This document shows positions 43,106 through 51,694 of a stretch of 64,000 nucleotides of DNA, piece after piece; positions within the stretch are counted from its first letter, which is position 1; every line of letters starts with the position of its first letter. The DNA is from JALZAI01 sp038212215. GTDB lineage: Bacteria > Actinomycetota > Actinomycetes > Mycobacteriales > Jatrophihabitantaceae. The stretch lies in contig JBBQUT010000003.1 in NCBI GenBank assembly GCA_038212215.1, positions 124,001 through 188,000 on the forward strand, in the 5' to 3' direction. The position numbers and the translations under genes are program-made. The notes beneath the pieces are model-generated. The model was not told the origin of the DNA and made no database searches. It was given only the letters and a program-made list of their open reading frames with translations.

Positions 43106-43903
43106 TCACGCTGTGACTCGTCCCATGTCTTCCAACTCCCTGTCGTCGAGGACCTCTCGGTCGTCGAAAACATTGTCGCTCATGAGCGCTCCGCCTCGCA
43201 GCGCACGGCGGACGTTGACGTAGCGGCGGCGATGTTCGGGGCACGGGCCCCACTGCAACAGTGCCTCGGCATGGGTAGGCGTCACGTAACCCTTGTGCCT
43301 GGCAAATTCGTACTGCGGCCACCGCTCGTGCAACTCGCACATGATCGCGTCCCTGGTGACTTTGGCCAGGATGGACGCCGCCGCGATGCAGGCGACGGTC
43401 GCGTCGCCCTTCCAGACCGCGGTCGCTGGTATCCCCAGACCGGGTACCGGGAAGCCGTCCGTGAGCGCATAGGCCGGGGCCGGGCGCAGGCGGCCGAGCG
43501 CCCGGCGCATCCCGGACAGGTTGGCGACGTGCAGGCCGTAAGCGTCGATCTCCTCGGCCGCGACGATCACGACGGAGTAGGAGACCGCACGGCGCACCAC
43601 CTCGGCATAGAGGCGCTCGCGCGTGGCCGGGGGGAGCAGCTTCGAATCGGTGAGCCCATCGATGGTGCCGCGCCGCCCCGGCGGCAGGACGCACGCGGCC
43701 ACGACCAGCGGACCGGCGCACGCGCCGCGCCCGGCCTCGTCGGCCCCCGCGACAGCGCCGAAGCCGGCACGCGCGAGAGCGGCCTCGTAGGCCGAGAGCC
43801 CCACCTCGCGTCGCACAACCAGGCGCGGCGGGGCGATCGCCGGAGCACAGGCGCTGCGCCGCGCCGCGGCACGACGTGCCGCACTCCTGGACCGGTTTCC
43901 CAT
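43106..43903 (-). CDS. rnhB: Ribonuclease HII
   Basis: The product is 265 aa from ATG 43903. Catalytic residues are in GADEAGRGACAGP (Asp, Glu), a later DSKLL and KGDATVACIAAASILAKVTRD (SILAKVTRD helix). The N-terminal 40 residues are basic and probably disordered. The C-terminus has an Asp/Glu-rich tail (NVFDDREVLDDRELEDMG) beyond the usual end. It removes ribonucleotides and RNA primers from DNA. In mycobacteria it is also linked to lepB. Confidence 0.93.
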   Translation of the reverse strand: MGNRSRSAARRAAARRSACAPAIAPPRLVVRREVGLSAYEAALARAGFGAVAGADEAGRGACAGPLVVAACVLPPGRRGTIDGLTDSKLLPPATRERLYAEVVRRAVSYSVVIVAAEEIDAYGLHVANLSGMRRALGRLRPAPAYALTDGFPVPGLGIPATAVWKGDATVACIAAASILAKVTRDAIMCELHERWPQYEFARHKGYVTPTHAEALLQWGPCPEHRRRYVNVRRALRGGALMSDNVFDDREVLDDRELEDMGRVTA

Positions 43904-43916
43904 GATCGCGCCGACG

Positions 43917-44384
43917 TTACCCGGCATGACCCGCCGTGGTCAGAACGCCGTCCAAGGCCTCGCCGATGTCGTGCGGCACCAAGGTTTCCGATGTGGCGCG
44001 CAGTTGCGCGACCGACCACCAGCCGAACCCGAGCAGCGTCTGCCGCTCGATCGCGGTAAGCCCGCGCGGCGTGGCCTCGAGACCGGCCGGCACGCGAGCC
44101 AGGTAGAAATGGTCGGTCTGGTCGTAGGTCACGCCGTCCCACGACCACAGCCGGCGGGTGACCAGCACCGCATCGGCGAGTGCAGGAACGGTGACGGCGA
44201 TCCCGACTTCCTCGACAGCCTCCCGGACCGCCGCGGCGCGCGGATCCTCGTCGCCTTCGACGCCCCCGCCAGGGGTGAGCCAGTGCGTCGAGCCGTCCTC
44301 CAGTCGTTCGTGGACGAGCAGCAGCCGATCGTCGGAATCGACGATGAGGACACGGCCACCGACCCGCCGGATCGGCCTGTTCAC
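43917..44384 (-). CDS. NUDIX hydrolase
   Basis: The product is 155 aa. The Nudix box is complete: GGGVEGDEDPRAAAVREAVEEVG (GG...GDEDPRAAAVREAVEEVG), with catalytic Glu residues in REAVEEVG. The substrate is not predictable; related actinobacterial proteins act on oxidised nucleotides or ADP-ribose-like compounds. GTG 44384 overlaps the lepB stop (GTGA), so it is translated with lepB. This is an added gene between lepB and rnhB compared with mycobacteria. Confidence 0.88.
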   Translation of the reverse strand: MNRPIRRVGGRVLIVDSDDRLLLVHERLEDGSTHWLTPGGGVEGDEDPRAAAVREAVEEVGIAVTVPALADAVLVTRRLWSWDGVTYDQTDHFYLARVPAGLEATPRGLTAIERQTLLGFGWWSVAQLRATSETLVPHDIGEALDGVLTTAGHAG

Positions 44385-45340
44385 GAGCGCCGGCGACGCC
44401 GACGGAGCAGGAAGAGCGGCGCGACGACCCCGAGTGGTAGCACGCCGCTCGCCGCGGCCGAGGCGAACGTGGCCGGCGTGCCGAGTGTGCGCCACCGCGA
44501 CGGCGGCCAGGCGATCACGAAAGCTTTGCCGATGACGGAGTCGATGGGCACGGTGCTCGCAACCGGGTCGCAGTGGTTCAGTTGCTGGGTGTTCGAGCCG
44601 TCAGATGCGCAGTGGAAGCGCGAGTCGGCCGAACGGTTGCGGTGATCGCCCATCACCCACATCCGGCCGGACGGAACGGTGACCGGACCGAATTTGGCGC
44701 TGCTGTCGGGGAAGTCCAGGTAGACGTAGGGTTCGACCAGCGTCCGCCACGGGCCGCTACGCCCGTGGTCGCTGATCATGATCCGTTCGGTCTTGCCGTC
44801 GTTGTCGGTCACACCCTTGACCGTTTGCCCGCCGATCGCAATGACTCGCTTGACCAGGACCAGGTCGTCGGGCGGGACGATGCCGATCAACTGCCCGAAT
44901 CCACGCACGACCCGAAGCACCCGATTGGCGGCCGGACGCGGAACAGCCTCGCCTACATCGTTCCAGGCCTTGGGAGCATCGAAGACGACGATGTCGCCCG
45001 GGTGCGGGTCGCGCAGGTGGTAGATCGGCTTGTTCACCAGGATGCGGTCGCCGGCGCACCCCGTGCAGCCGTGCAGCGTCTTTTCCATCGACTCCGACGG
45101 GATGTAGAACGGCTGCACCACGAAGGACTTGACCAGGATCGCGATGATGATCGCCAACCCGACCAGCGCGGGAAGTTCCCACCAGGGCGCACTGCGACCT
45201 TGTTTGGGCTTGCGGGCAAACCTGCCGCGGCGCGCCAAAGCGGCGGGGGGCATCACGTCATCAGGTTGTTCGCCGGCCGACCCAGCGGCGCTCGCCGGCA
45301 CAGCGGGCTCCGGTTCGGCCCGCTGCTCGTCCTCATTCAT
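44381..45340 (-). CDS. lepB: Signal peptidase I
   Basis: The product is 319 aa. Cytoplasmic acidic N-terminus, one transmembrane span LVGLAIIIAILVKSFVV (59-75), catalytic Ser84 in PSESMEKTL and Lys164 in LVKRVIAIGG, the GDHRNRSADSR box and a C-terminal second hydrophobic segment (FASAAASGVLPLGVVAPLF) before an Arg tail. It removes Sec signal peptides outside the membrane. The extra C-terminal span is found in some actinobacterial SipX proteins. It follows rplS, as in mycobacteria. Confidence 0.95.
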   Translation of the reverse strand: MNEDEQRAEPEPAVPASAAGSAGEQPDDVMPPAALARRGRFARKPKQGRSAPWWELPALVGLAIIIAILVKSFVVQPFYIPSESMEKTLHGCTGCAGDRILVNKPIYHLRDPHPGDIVVFDAPKAWNDVGEAVPRPAANRVLRVVRGFGQLIGIVPPDDLVLVKRVIAIGGQTVKGVTDNDGKTERIMISDHGRSGPWRTLVEPYVYLDFPDSSAKFGPVTVPSGRMWVMGDHRNRSADSRFHCASDGSNTQQLNHCDPVASTVPIDSVIGKAFVIAWPPSRWRTLGTPATFASAAASGVLPLGVVAPLFLLRRRRRRS

Positions 45341-45365
45341 GCGCCTCGCTCGCTCGCGGACCGGA

Positions 45366-45722
45366 TCAGCGCGCGATTGTTTCGCGCTTCTCCTTGATCT
45401 TGGCCTTCTTGCCGCGTAGATCGCGTAGGTAGTAGAGCTTGGCGCGCCGGACGTCGCCACGGGTGACGACCTCGATCTTGTCGATGACCGGAGTGTGCAC
45501 GGGGAAGGTGCGCTCGACGCCGACGCCGAAGCTGATCTTGCGGACGGTGAAAGTCTCGCGCAGGCCGCCGCCCTGGCGCCGGATGACCGCGCCCTGGAAC
45601 ACCTGGATGCGCGACCGGTTCCCCTCGACCACGCGCACGTGCACTTTCAGGGTGTCGCCAGGTCGAAAGTCGGGCACGTCACTGCGCAGCGACTCGGCGT
45701 CGACGGTATCCAGGGTGTTCAT
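45366..45722 (-). CDS. rplS: 50S ribosomal protein L19
   Basis: The product is 118 aa, full length. FRPGDTLKVHVRVVEGNRSR, QVFQGAVIRRQGGGLRETFT and SFGVGVERTFPVHTP are L19 hallmarks. ATG 45722 is 7 or so bases after GGAAG, which settles the start against an upstream alternative at 45764. It lies upstream of lepB, with a 25-base gap. Confidence 0.96.
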   Translation of the reverse strand: MNTLDTVDAESLRSDVPDFRPGDTLKVHVRVVEGNRSRIQVFQGAVIRRQGGGLRETFTVRKISFGVGVERTFPVHTPVIDKIEVVTRGDVRRAKLYYLRDLRGKKAKIKEKRETIAR

Positions 45723-45809
45723 CTTCGCTTCCTTCTTAGGTCTGTCGTGCAGGTCGGACGGCATCAGCAGCGGCCAGCGTCATCGTCAATCTCCGCGCCA
45801 TCGTCAATT

Positions 45810-45829
45810 GTGACCGCGCGCACGGTCAC
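45810..45829. promoter_or_regulatory. Inverted repeat upstream of rplS
   Basis: GTGACCG (45810-45816) and CGGTCAC (45823-45829) are perfect 7-base complements around a 6-base core. It is 88 bases before rplS, in the 174-base trmD-rplS gap, so it may mark the rplS promoter or a leader hairpin. No T tract follows on either side. The rest of the gap shows a repeated CATCGTCAAT near 45780-45808. Confidence 0.35.
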
Positions 45830-45896
45830 ATCGCGCTGCAGCGGGCAACCCCTCGATGATGCCACACCCAACTCATCAACCCGAAACTGCAGCTGC

Positions 45897-46592
45897 TCAG
45901 GCGAGCAGATCCGGGCGCCGCTCGGCCGTGCGGGCCTGGGACTGGGCAGTGCGCCAAGTAGCGATCGCGACGTGATTGCCCGACAGCAGCACCGGCGGCA
46001 CGTCCAGCCCACGCCAGGACGCCGGCTTCGTGAACGCCGGGGCCTCGAGCAGTCCACCGGCCCCAGCGGCGAAGGAATCGTCCAGCACCGACGAGGCGTT
46101 GCCGAGCACACCGGGCAGCAGCCGGCCCACGGCCTCGGCGATGACCAGCACGGCCACCTCGCCCCCGGCGAGCACGTAATCGCCCAGGCTGACCTCGTCG
46201 ACCCGCATCCGCTGCTGGGCGTAGCTGGGCACGCGGGCATCGATGCCTTCGTAGCGCCCGCATGCGAATAGCAGCCACGGCTCGGTGGCGAGTTCGGCGG
46301 CGAGGCTCTGGTTGAACGGGCGACCCGCCGGGGAGGGAACGATCAGGCGGGGTTGGGTAGCGCCGGGGGGCGCCAACTCGTCCAGCGCGCGTCCCCACGG
46401 TTCGGGACGCATGACCATGCCCGGACCGCCGCCGTAAGGGGTGTCGTCCACCGTGCGGTGCACGTCGTCGCTCCAGCGGCGCAGGTCGTACACCCCGAGC
46501 TGGAGTTGGCCGCGCTCGATCGCCTTGCCGAGCAGGGATTGGCGCAGCGGCGCGAGATACTCAGGGAAGATCGTGACGATGTCCAGGCGCAT
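45897..46592 (-). CDS. trmD: tRNA (guanine37-N1)-methyltransferase
   Basis: The product is 231 aa from ATG 46592. It starts MRLDIVTIFPEYL, then DDTPYGGGPGMVMRPEP and the knot segment LFACGRYEGIDARV plus DEVSLGDYVLAGGE. The enzyme methylates G37 of tRNAs with G36, such as the tRNA at 670-742 would need. It is downstream of rimM in the conserved rpsP operon. Confidence 0.95.
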   Translation of the reverse strand: MRLDIVTIFPEYLAPLRQSLLGKAIERGQLQLGVYDLRRWSDDVHRTVDDTPYGGGPGMVMRPEPWGRALDELAPPGATQPRLIVPSPAGRPFNQSLAAELATEPWLLFACGRYEGIDARVPSYAQQRMRVDEVSLGDYVLAGGEVAVLVIAEAVGRLLPGVLGNASSVLDDSFAAGAGGLLEAPAFTKPASWRGLDVPPVLLSGNHVAIATWRTAQSQARTAERRPDLLA

Positions 46593-46636
46593 CACGGGCG
46601 AGCTTCGCTTGCCGCGTTCGGCAAGCCGCGCTGCGC
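46593..46636. repeat. Repeat-related spacer between rimM and trmD
   Basis: On the minus strand the gap starts in the rimM stop (TGAGCGCAGCGCGGCTTGCC), then GAACGCGGCAAGCG and AAGCTCGCCCGTG, and ends at the trmD ATG. The TGAGCG(C)AGCG start and the GCTTGCCG core match the GAGCGAAGCGAGG family, but it is more diverged. It holds an internal inverted pair CTTGCCG/CGGCAAG. Confidence 0.6.
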
Positions 46637-47155
46637 TCACAGCTCGAAGATGCCGGGTGGCGGATCGATCTCCACGAACCCGCCGGCGACGTCCACGCTC
46701 GGCACGATCGAGCGTACAAAGGGCACGAGCCGCTCCTGGCCCGACACGTCCAGGACGAGGTAGTCCGCGCCACGGGCATGCAGCACTTCACGCACCTCCC
46801 CGAGCTCGGCTCCGTCCAGGGTCCGGGCGCGCAGGCCCACCAGATCGGTGTCGTAGAAGTCGTCCGGATCGGCCAGCTGCGGTCGATCCCCGGCGTTGAT
46901 CACGAGCTGGGTGCCGCGAAGTGCCTCGGCGCCGGCGCGGTCGTCGACGCCGGCGAAGTGGCATACCAGCTTGCCGCCGGCGATCGAGGACGCCTCGACG
47001 GTCAGCGGACCGTTCGAGGCAGGCTCGGTGCGCAGCATCGTGCCGGGCGCGAACCGCTCGTCCGGATCGTCGGTCCACGGCTGAACGAAGACGTCGCCAC
47101 GAAGACCGCGTGCCTTCGCGACCCGCCCGATCGCGATGGTGTCATCAGCGGCCAC
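46637..47155 (-). CDS. rimM: Ribosome maturation factor RimM
   Basis: The product is 172 aa. AIGRVAKARGLRGDVFVQPWTD near the N-terminus, LTVEASSIAGGKLVCHFAGV in the RimM barrel and the C-terminal PRC domain (LARTLDG...DYLVLDV, SIVPSVDVAGGFVEIDPPPG) are seen. GTG 47155 is 4 bases after the khpA stop. It assists 16S rRNA processing and 30S assembly by binding S19. Conserved order rpsP-khpA-rimM-trmD is intact. Confidence 0.94.
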   Translation of the reverse strand: MAADDTIAIGRVAKARGLRGDVFVQPWTDDPDERFAPGTMLRTEPASNGPLTVEASSIAGGKLVCHFAGVDDRAGAEALRGTQLVINAGDRPQLADPDDFYDTDLVGLRARTLDGAELGEVREVLHARGADYLVLDVSGQERLVPFVRSIVPSVDVAGGFVEIDPPPGIFEL

Positions 47156-47159
47156 GAGC

Positions 47160-47396
47160 TCAGCGGCGGTCGACGTCGACAACGTCGACCCGGATCCCCT
47201 TGCCGCCGACACCGTGGATCACCTGGCGCAGCGCCTTGGCGGTGCGGCCGTTGCGACCGATGACGCGTCCGAGATCGTCCGGGTGCACCCGGACCTCCAG
47301 ACGCTGCCCGCGCCGGTTGTCGATCAGATCCACTTGGACGTCGTCGGGATGGTCGACGATGCCGCGGACAAGGTGCTCGAGGGCTTCCTCGAGCAC
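47160..47396 (-). CDS. khpA: KH-domain RNA-binding protein KhpA
   Basis: The product is 78 aa, a single KH domain with the GXXG loop in RVIGRNGRTAKALR and the following VIHGVGGKGIRVDVVDVD. In Gram-positive bacteria KhpA pairs with KhpB (Jag) to bind small and messenger RNAs. GTG 47396 lies one base after the rpsP stop, so it is coupled. The longer frame upstream is out of phase with rpsP and is discarded. Confidence 0.94.
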   Translation of the reverse strand: MLEEALEHLVRGIVDHPDDVQVDLIDNRRGQRLEVRVHPDDLGRVIGRNGRTAKALRQVIHGVGGKGIRVDVVDVDRR

Positions 47397-47397
47397 C

Positions 47398-47871
47398 TCA
47401 GCTCTCCACCGGCGCGCTCGCGGCAGGCTCGCCGGCGGCGGCGCCTGCCGGCGCCTGGGCCGGCTCGTCGGGCTTGGCAGCGGCCTTGGCGGGCCGCTTG
47501 CGCGGCGTCGTGGCCTCGCTGCCGGGTTCGCCACCGGACTGCGCGAGCGCGGTGTTGAACAGCGCCTGCTTGTCTGGCTTCGGCTCTCCGACCCGCATCG
47601 GCGCGGGGGCAGGCTCGCCCTTGAACTTCTGCCAGTCGCCGGTCACCTTGAAGATCGCGGCGACGGCCTCGGTCGGCTGCGCGCCGACGCCAAGCCAGTA
47701 CGCGGCGCGATCAGCGTCGACGCGGATCACTGACGGGTCGTTCTTCGGGTGATACTCGCCGATAGTCTCGATCGATCGGCCGTCCCGCTTGGTGCGGGCA
47801 TCGGCGACGACGATGCGGTAGTGCGGATCACGCATCTTGCCCAGACGCATGAGCTTGATCTTGGTTGCCAC
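47398..47871 (-). CDS. rpsP: 30S ribosomal protein S16 with extended tail
   Basis: The product is 157 aa. MATKIKLMRLGKMRDPHYRIVVADARTK (in part) and the YHPKNDPSVIRVDADRAAYWL segment are S16. The C-terminal 75 residues beyond the core form an Ala/Pro/Lys/Glu-rich tail (RKRPAKAAAKPDEPAQAPAG), common in actinobacteria. It heads the rpsP-khpA-rimM-trmD transcript. Confidence 0.96.
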   Translation of the reverse strand: MATKIKLMRLGKMRDPHYRIVVADARTKRDGRSIETIGEYHPKNDPSVIRVDADRAAYWLGVGAQPTEAVAAIFKVTGDWQKFKGEPAPAPMRVGEPKPDKQALFNTALAQSGGEPGSEATTPRKRPAKAAAKPDEPAQAPAGAAAGEPAASAPVES

Positions 47872-48349
47872 GACTGTAGGTGCTCCAGTTTCGATTCAGG
47901 TGGACGCGTGGCCTCGCCGGTGGGGTGCAGCGAAGCAGGACGCCCGATGGACAGACCAAAGCGCAGCGAGAGGGTCTGCGACCAGGCCGGTACTCAACCT
48001 CTGATTGTGCCAGACTCGACGGACCAGTTCCGACCAGCATCGTCCAACCACCATCGGCGCGGCGTGCGCGCGCACCTTTCGGCGGATGCTACAAAATAGA
48101 GCGGGCCTCCTCGAAGTATGAGTTCGAGGAGGCCCTATCAGTTTCGCCGCGATGACGAGCGAAACCTGCGCGCGCCTTGCCGCGAACCCCGCGTCGTCAT
48201 CCGCGGTTGTCGCTTGGCCAGCCATAGGCTCGCCCCGCGACCGGCTCGTTTCCGGCCCGTGCCCGCCGACCTTTCGGCGCGGCGTAGAGCAATTTCTACT
48301 CGGCGTTCGTGCCCGGGGCAAGGGGCAATGTCGCATCCTCTACTCGAGG
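47872..48349. other. Intergenic region upstream of rpsP, no gene seen
   Basis: About 478 bases hold no supported gene. It includes the terminator at 48096-48135 and, closer to rpsP, the sequence expected to contain its promoter; a clear -10/-35 pair is not obvious. Some plus-strand frames are open only because of the base composition. Confidence 0.6.
48096..48135 (-). terminator. Rho-independent terminator downstream of the MFS gene
   Basis: GGGCCTCCTCGAA (48103-48115) and TTCGAGGAGGCCC (48123-48135) are a perfect 13-bp stem with a 7-base loop. On the minus strand the stem is followed by GCTCTATTTTG, a T-containing tail, so it would stop transcription coming from the MFS direction before rpsP. 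On the plus strand the tail TATCAGTTT is weaker. Confidence 0.75.
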
Positions 48350-49846
48350 TTAAATGCGCTGCCGGGTAAGGGATGCGCTATCCACAGCTTCCTCCCGCTC
48401 GTCCACAGCGTGATCCACAGAACCACCCACAGGTGCATCGACGTCGGCACCTTCGAAGGGCAGATCGAACCAGCGCGGCGCACGGACCCGTACCGGCACC
48501 GCGTCGCCGGCGACCTGGTGCTCCCAGGCGCCGGCACGCACCCGGCGGAACCAGACCATGACCCGCACCGCGCCGGCCAGTTGCACGATCGCCGGGATGA
48601 GTAAGGCAACGCGCAGGCTGTGCGCCCCGATGCCGCCCTGCAGGTCGAGCACCCAGCCGAAACCGACGGCCACGACGACCGTCGCGACGAAACCGCCGAC
48701 ATTGACGACGCCGGACGCGGTGCCGAGTATGTCCGGATGGTTGTAGTCGCGCGCAAGCGCGAAGGCTGCCATCGACGCAGGGCCGCCGAGCAGTGTCAGC
48801 ACGAATAGCGGCGCCACGACAGCGGCAGCAGGGTGGTCGCCCAGCCCGAGAGCCACGACGACCCAGCCGACGATGGTCACCATGCAGAGGCTGAGCACGA
48901 TGGGCACCCGCGAGATCGGGTGGCGACCGATGACCGCGCCGTATAGCGGGCCTGCGATCGCGCAGCCGATGACCGCCGCCATCAGCACCGTGCCCGCCCC
49001 CGCCGCGCCGAATCCTCCGGCACCCTCGAGGTAGGGGACCCCCCACAGCACCGCGAACGGGGTGGCCGTGGCCATGCACGCGAAGTGGACCCAGAAGCCG
49101 AGGCGGGTACCGGGCAGCGCCCACACGCTGCGCACGCGGCGCGTCACGTTGGCGACGCCTTCGCGCACCTGCGCGCTGCCGCCCATTCGGTCGGGGAGCG
49201 GTACCCGGTCGTCGACCAGCAGCCATACGACGACACCTGCGACGAGCGACAGCACGGCGGCCGACCCGTAGCTGTTGCTCCATCCCGCACGGTCGAGCAG
49301 GACGGTGAGGGGAAGCGTGGCGAGCAGATTGCCCAACATGCCCATCATGGCGGTGAGCGCGACCACCAGGGGGTAGCGCTGCGGGCCGAACCGGCGCGCA
49401 GCGAAGCGCAGCACGCTGATGAACGTCAGGGCGTCGCCCGCGCCGAGCAAGGCGCGCGCAAGTAGGGCAAGCGGATAGGACGGCACCACCGCGAACAGCA
49501 GCTGGCCGACGCCCATCAGAGCGGCGGCAACTGCAAGCAGGCGCCGCGGACCGTACCGGTCGACAAGCACTCCGGTCGGAATCTGGAGAGCCGCGTACAC
49601 GCCGATCTGCAGCAGCACGAACCCGCTCAGCTGCGCCGGCGTGATGCCGAAGCGGCGCTCAGCGAGCAGGCCGGCGACGCCGAGCGAGCTGCGGTGGAAA
49701 ACGGCAAGCAGGTACACGCTCGCTACCAGCAGCCAGCCGCCGACCGGCGAGCTGACACGACGGGTACGAGCCGCGGCAAGGACGGGTATTGGGCTACGTA
49801 GCGGCATTCGGGAAGGGGCTCCGTCTTCGGGGCGGGTATCGGACAC
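48350..49846 (-). CDS. MFS transporter
   Basis: The product is 498 aa with about 12 hydrophobic segments and the MFS loop motif LVDRYGPRRLLAVAA between spans 2 and 3. The SSYLLA... start region VYLLAVFHRSSLGVAG resembles actinobacterial nitrate/oxalate-type or small-molecule permeases. The C-terminal 60 residues are cytoplasmic and acidic. It is 17 bases after a GntR gene, so its substrate is probably the amidohydrolase substrate or product. GTG 49846 is used. Confidence 0.87.
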   Translation of the reverse strand: MSDTRPEDGAPSRMPLRSPIPVLAAARTRRVSSPVGGWLLVASVYLLAVFHRSSLGVAGLLAERRFGITPAQLSGFVLLQIGVYAALQIPTGVLVDRYGPRRLLAVAAALMGVGQLLFAVVPSYPLALLARALLGAGDALTFISVLRFAARRFGPQRYPLVVALTAMMGMLGNLLATLPLTVLLDRAGWSNSYGSAAVLSLVAGVVVWLLVDDRVPLPDRMGGSAQVREGVANVTRRVRSVWALPGTRLGFWVHFACMATATPFAVLWGVPYLEGAGGFGAAGAGTVLMAAVIGCAIAGPLYGAVIGRHPISRVPIVLSLCMVTIVGWVVVALGLGDHPAAAVVAPLFVLTLLGGPASMAAFALARDYNHPDILGTASGVVNVGGFVATVVVAVGFGWVLDLQGGIGAHSLRVALLIPAIVQLAGAVRVMVWFRRVRAGAWEHQVAGDAVPVRVRAPRWFDLPFEGADVDAPVGGSVDHAVDEREEAVDSASLTRQRI

Positions 49847-49863
49847 GTTCTCGGTGCAGGCGC

Positions 49864-50568
49864 TCAGGAACGACCAAGCAGGCGTTCGGCGTGGTCGAGA
49901 TGAGCGGCCACCGCGCTTTCGGCGGCGCGCACGGTGCGGGCGGTGAGCGCGTGCAGGATCGCCTCGTGGTCGGCGATCATCGCGCGCATCCGGCTTGGAT
50001 TCGCGGCACTGCTCCCCGCACCGAGGAGATTCACCACGCCCATGCGCAACTGGCGTTCCCGCATTGATCGGTAGACGGTGATGATGATCTCGTTCCCGGT
50101 CGCGGCGACTATTTCGGCATGGAAATCCCGGTCCGCCTCGACGTAGGCGGGCGCATCATGGTCTTTCATCGCCAGGCGCATTCGCTCCAAGTGCCTGCTC
50201 AGCGCGGCGATCAGTTCCGGCGTCGCGCTGTGCACCGCCTTGCGGACCGCGAAGGTCTCGATCAGTCGCCGCGTCTCCAGCACGTCGGTCACCTCGGCCG
50301 CCGTTACCGGCAGCACCAGCGCGCCACGCTTGGGGAGCAGCCGAACCAAGCCGTCAGCCTGCAGCCGCAACAGTGCCTCGCGCACCGGGGTTCGCGAGAC
50401 GCCGACCGCTGCCGCCAACTCGCCCTCGGTGAGCAAATCGTGTGGCGCGTAGCGGCGGGCGAGCACGCCCGCCTTGGCGTAGGCGTAAACCCGATCGGCA
50501 GCACTGCCCCCTTTAGCGGCGGCGGCGGCACGGACGTCAGACGCAACCAGTATCTCAGCTGTATCCAT
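49864..50568 (-). CDS. GntR-family regulator (FCD-type)
   Basis: The product is 234 aa. The winged helix reads LTEGELAAAVGVSRTPVREALLRLQADGLV (SRTPVREALLRL), and the C-terminal FCD domain has the metal-binding histidine/aspartate pattern AYVEADRDFHAEIVAATGN and ADHEAILHAL. FCD regulators commonly sense carboxylates. ATG 50568 begins MDTAEILV. It lies between the amidohydrolase and the MFS gene on the same strand and probably controls them. Confidence 0.87.
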   Translation of the reverse strand: MDTAEILVASDVRAAAAAKGGSAADRVYAYAKAGVLARRYAPHDLLTEGELAAAVGVSRTPVREALLRLQADGLVRLLPKRGALVLPVTAAEVTDVLETRRLIETFAVRKAVHSATPELIAALSRHLERMRLAMKDHDAPAYVEADRDFHAEIVAATGNEIIITVYRSMRERQLRMGVVNLLGAGSSAANPSRMRAMIADHEAILHALTARTVRAAESAVAAHLDHAERLLGRS

Positions 50569-50592
50569 GATGTATCTATGCTAACGCACGGC

Positions 50593-51684
50593 TCAAGCGA
50601 CGATATTCCCGCGCAGCACGATGCGCTGCACCGTATACAGCGCCGAGAGATCGGCGCGCGGATCAGCTCCGAAGACGATCAAGTCCGCTGGTGCGTCCTG
50701 CACGAGGCCGGGTAGGCCGAGCCACTCGCGCGCTCGCCAGGACGCCTGCGCGATCACGTCGGCCTGCGGGATGCCGGCACCGACCAGGGCCACGATCTCG
50801 TCGCGGATCAGGCCGTGCGGTAGGGATCCCCCGGCGTCGGTGCCGGTGTAGAAGGGCACGCCCGCCTCAAAGGCATTGCGGATCCGCTCGCGCGAGCTCG
50901 CGAACAGCGTCCGCAGGTGCGCGGCGAAAATCGGGAACTTGGCCTCGGCACCGCGCGCGATTGCAGGAAGGGTGTCGATGTTGATCAGCGTGGGGACGAC
51001 TGCGGCCCCGCTGCGCGCAGCGGCCTCGGCCAACTCGTCAGCCAGCCCCGTCCCGTGCTCGATCGAATCGATGCCCGCCGCGATCAACCCAGGCAGCGCG
51101 TCCTCACCGAACACGTGGGCCGCCACCCGCGCCCCGAGCTCGTGCGCCTTGGCGATCGCCTCAACCAGCACGTCGTCCGGCCAAACCGGCGCAAGATCAC
51201 CGACCGAGCGATCGATCCAGTCCGCTGCAAGCTTCACCCAGCCGTCGCCGCGTTTCGCCTGCGTCGCCACGGCCTCGACGAGCTGCTCGGGCTCGACCTC
51301 GACGCCGAGATCCCGGATGTAGCGGTTGGGACGCGCGATGTGGCGCCCGGCACGGATCAGCCGCGGCAGATCCGCGCGCGCTTGGACCGAGGTGTTGTCG
51401 ACCGGCGATCCGGCGTCGCGCAGCAGCAACGCCCCGGCCGCGCGGTGCTGCAGCGCCTGCTCGGCCTGCGTATCGGCGTCCGGATGATGACCGGTGGGCG
51501 AGTATCCGATGTGTGCGTGCGCGTCGACGAAGCCCGGGACGATCCACCCCCGGTCGGCCACCGTCTCGACGTCAGTGGATCCACGAAGTCCGGCCGGCCG
51601 CTCGAAGCTCAACCGATCACCGATCAGCCAGGCGTCGCGTTCGATCTCGTCCGGCAGGAACACACCCCGCACATGCAGCACCAT
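50593..51684 (-). CDS. Amidohydrolase family protein
   Basis: The product is 363 aa. PGFVDAHAHIGYSP has the metal-binding HxH motif, AAHVFGEDAL and IEHGTGL supply further ligands, and FYTGTDAGG the final Asp. This matches the imidazolonepropionase/prolidase-like branch of the amidohydrolases. The Lys-carboxylate ligand may be in WVKLAADW. Substrate unknown. It follows HIT by 10 bases and precedes GntR by 24 bases, so the group may be one transcript. Confidence 0.83.
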   Translation of the reverse strand: MVLHVRGVFLPDEIERDAWLIGDRLSFERPAGLRGSTDVETVADRGWIVPGFVDAHAHIGYSPTGHHPDADTQAEQALQHRAAGALLLRDAGSPVDNTSVQARADLPRLIRAGRHIARPNRYIRDLGVEVEPEQLVEAVATQAKRGDGWVKLAADWIDRSVGDLAPVWPDDVLVEAIAKAHELGARVAAHVFGEDALPGLIAAGIDSIEHGTGLADELAEAAARSGAAVVPTLINIDTLPAIARGAEAKFPIFAAHLRTLFASSRERIRNAFEAGVPFYTGTDAGGSLPHGLIRDEIVALVGAGIPQADVIAQASWRAREWLGLPGLVQDAPADLIVFGADPRADLSALYTVQRIVLRGNIVA

Positions 51685-51694
51685 GCGTCCGAGG

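Noticed and set aside
48373..48436. Replication origin
   Set aside because: No dnaA, dnaN or gyrase genes nearby and no A/T-rich unwinding element; boxes lie within a coding sequence.
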